Assembly: GCA_046758005.1 (NCBI GenBank)
Contig: JBHHZJ010000088.1
Coordinates: 1 to 14,218 of the forward strand
Length of the DNA: 14,218 nucleotides
DNA from: JBHHZJ01 sp046758005
GTDB taxonomy: Bacteria; Pseudomonadota; Alphaproteobacteria; Kiloniellales; J153
Direction: 5' to 3'
In this document: in pieces, positions 14,164 to 14,218 of the stretch
Position numbering within the stretch: position 1 is the first letter of the stretch
Layout of the letters: every line of letters begins with the position of its first letter
Notes under the pieces: generated by a model
The model's database searches: none
Told to the model about the DNA's origin: nothing
What the model saw: the letters and a program-made list of their open reading frames with translations, nothing else
Made by a program: the position numbers and the translations under genes

Positions 14164-14218
<55 letters not shown>

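Overview
The window is GC-rich bacterial DNA. Rhodospirillales-type Alphaproteobacteria look most likely, judging from high-GC codon use, a ureohydrolase of the kind found beside NitT/TauT transporters, a BKACE catabolic cluster and an alphaproteobacterial-looking tRNA promoter. This placement is inference; nothing here is a taxonomic marker.

Left part, minus strand (about 1-3442): a ureohydrolase (agmatinase/guanidino-acid hydrolase family) is followed by a NitT/TauT-type ABC importer: periplasmic binding protein, permease, and ATPase cut by the window edge. A perfect 35-bp palindrome sits between the ureohydrolase and the binding-protein gene. The cluster could import and hydrolyse a guanidino compound. 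About 530 bp upstream of it (3443-3973) has no convincing gene but a chain of hairpins.

Middle-left, minus strand (3974-6815): a sensor histidine kinase, an OmpR-type response regulator and a small secreted protein of unknown function. Part of this stretch is clearly poorer in GC than its surroundings. Upstream of the secreted-protein gene are four direct repeats spaced exactly 11 bp, the layout expected of an OmpR/PhoB-class binding site, so this looks like a self-contained signalling module with its own exported target.

Middle (7095-8690, plus): a di-haem cytochrome (DUF1111/DHOR family), divergent from the kinase. After it come repeat-like sequence and a scar. The N-terminal part of an IS630-type transposase runs straight into the C-terminal part of an RbsC-type sugar ABC permease, which also carries an in-frame TAG.

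Right part, plus: an intact catabolic operon of SDR dehydrogenase, lambda-crystallin/L-gulonate-3-dehydrogenase-like enzyme and BKACE (beta-keto acid cleavage enzyme). It reads as oxidation of a 3-hydroxy acid to a 3-keto acid and then acetyl-CoA-dependent cleavage, in an operon that has lost its transporter. Next is the most unusual gene: one 594-residue protein joining a TssB-like domain to a TssC-like domain, i.e. a fused type VI secretion-type contractile sheath subunit with no other secretion gene in view. The window ends inside a tRNA-Lys(CTT) gene.
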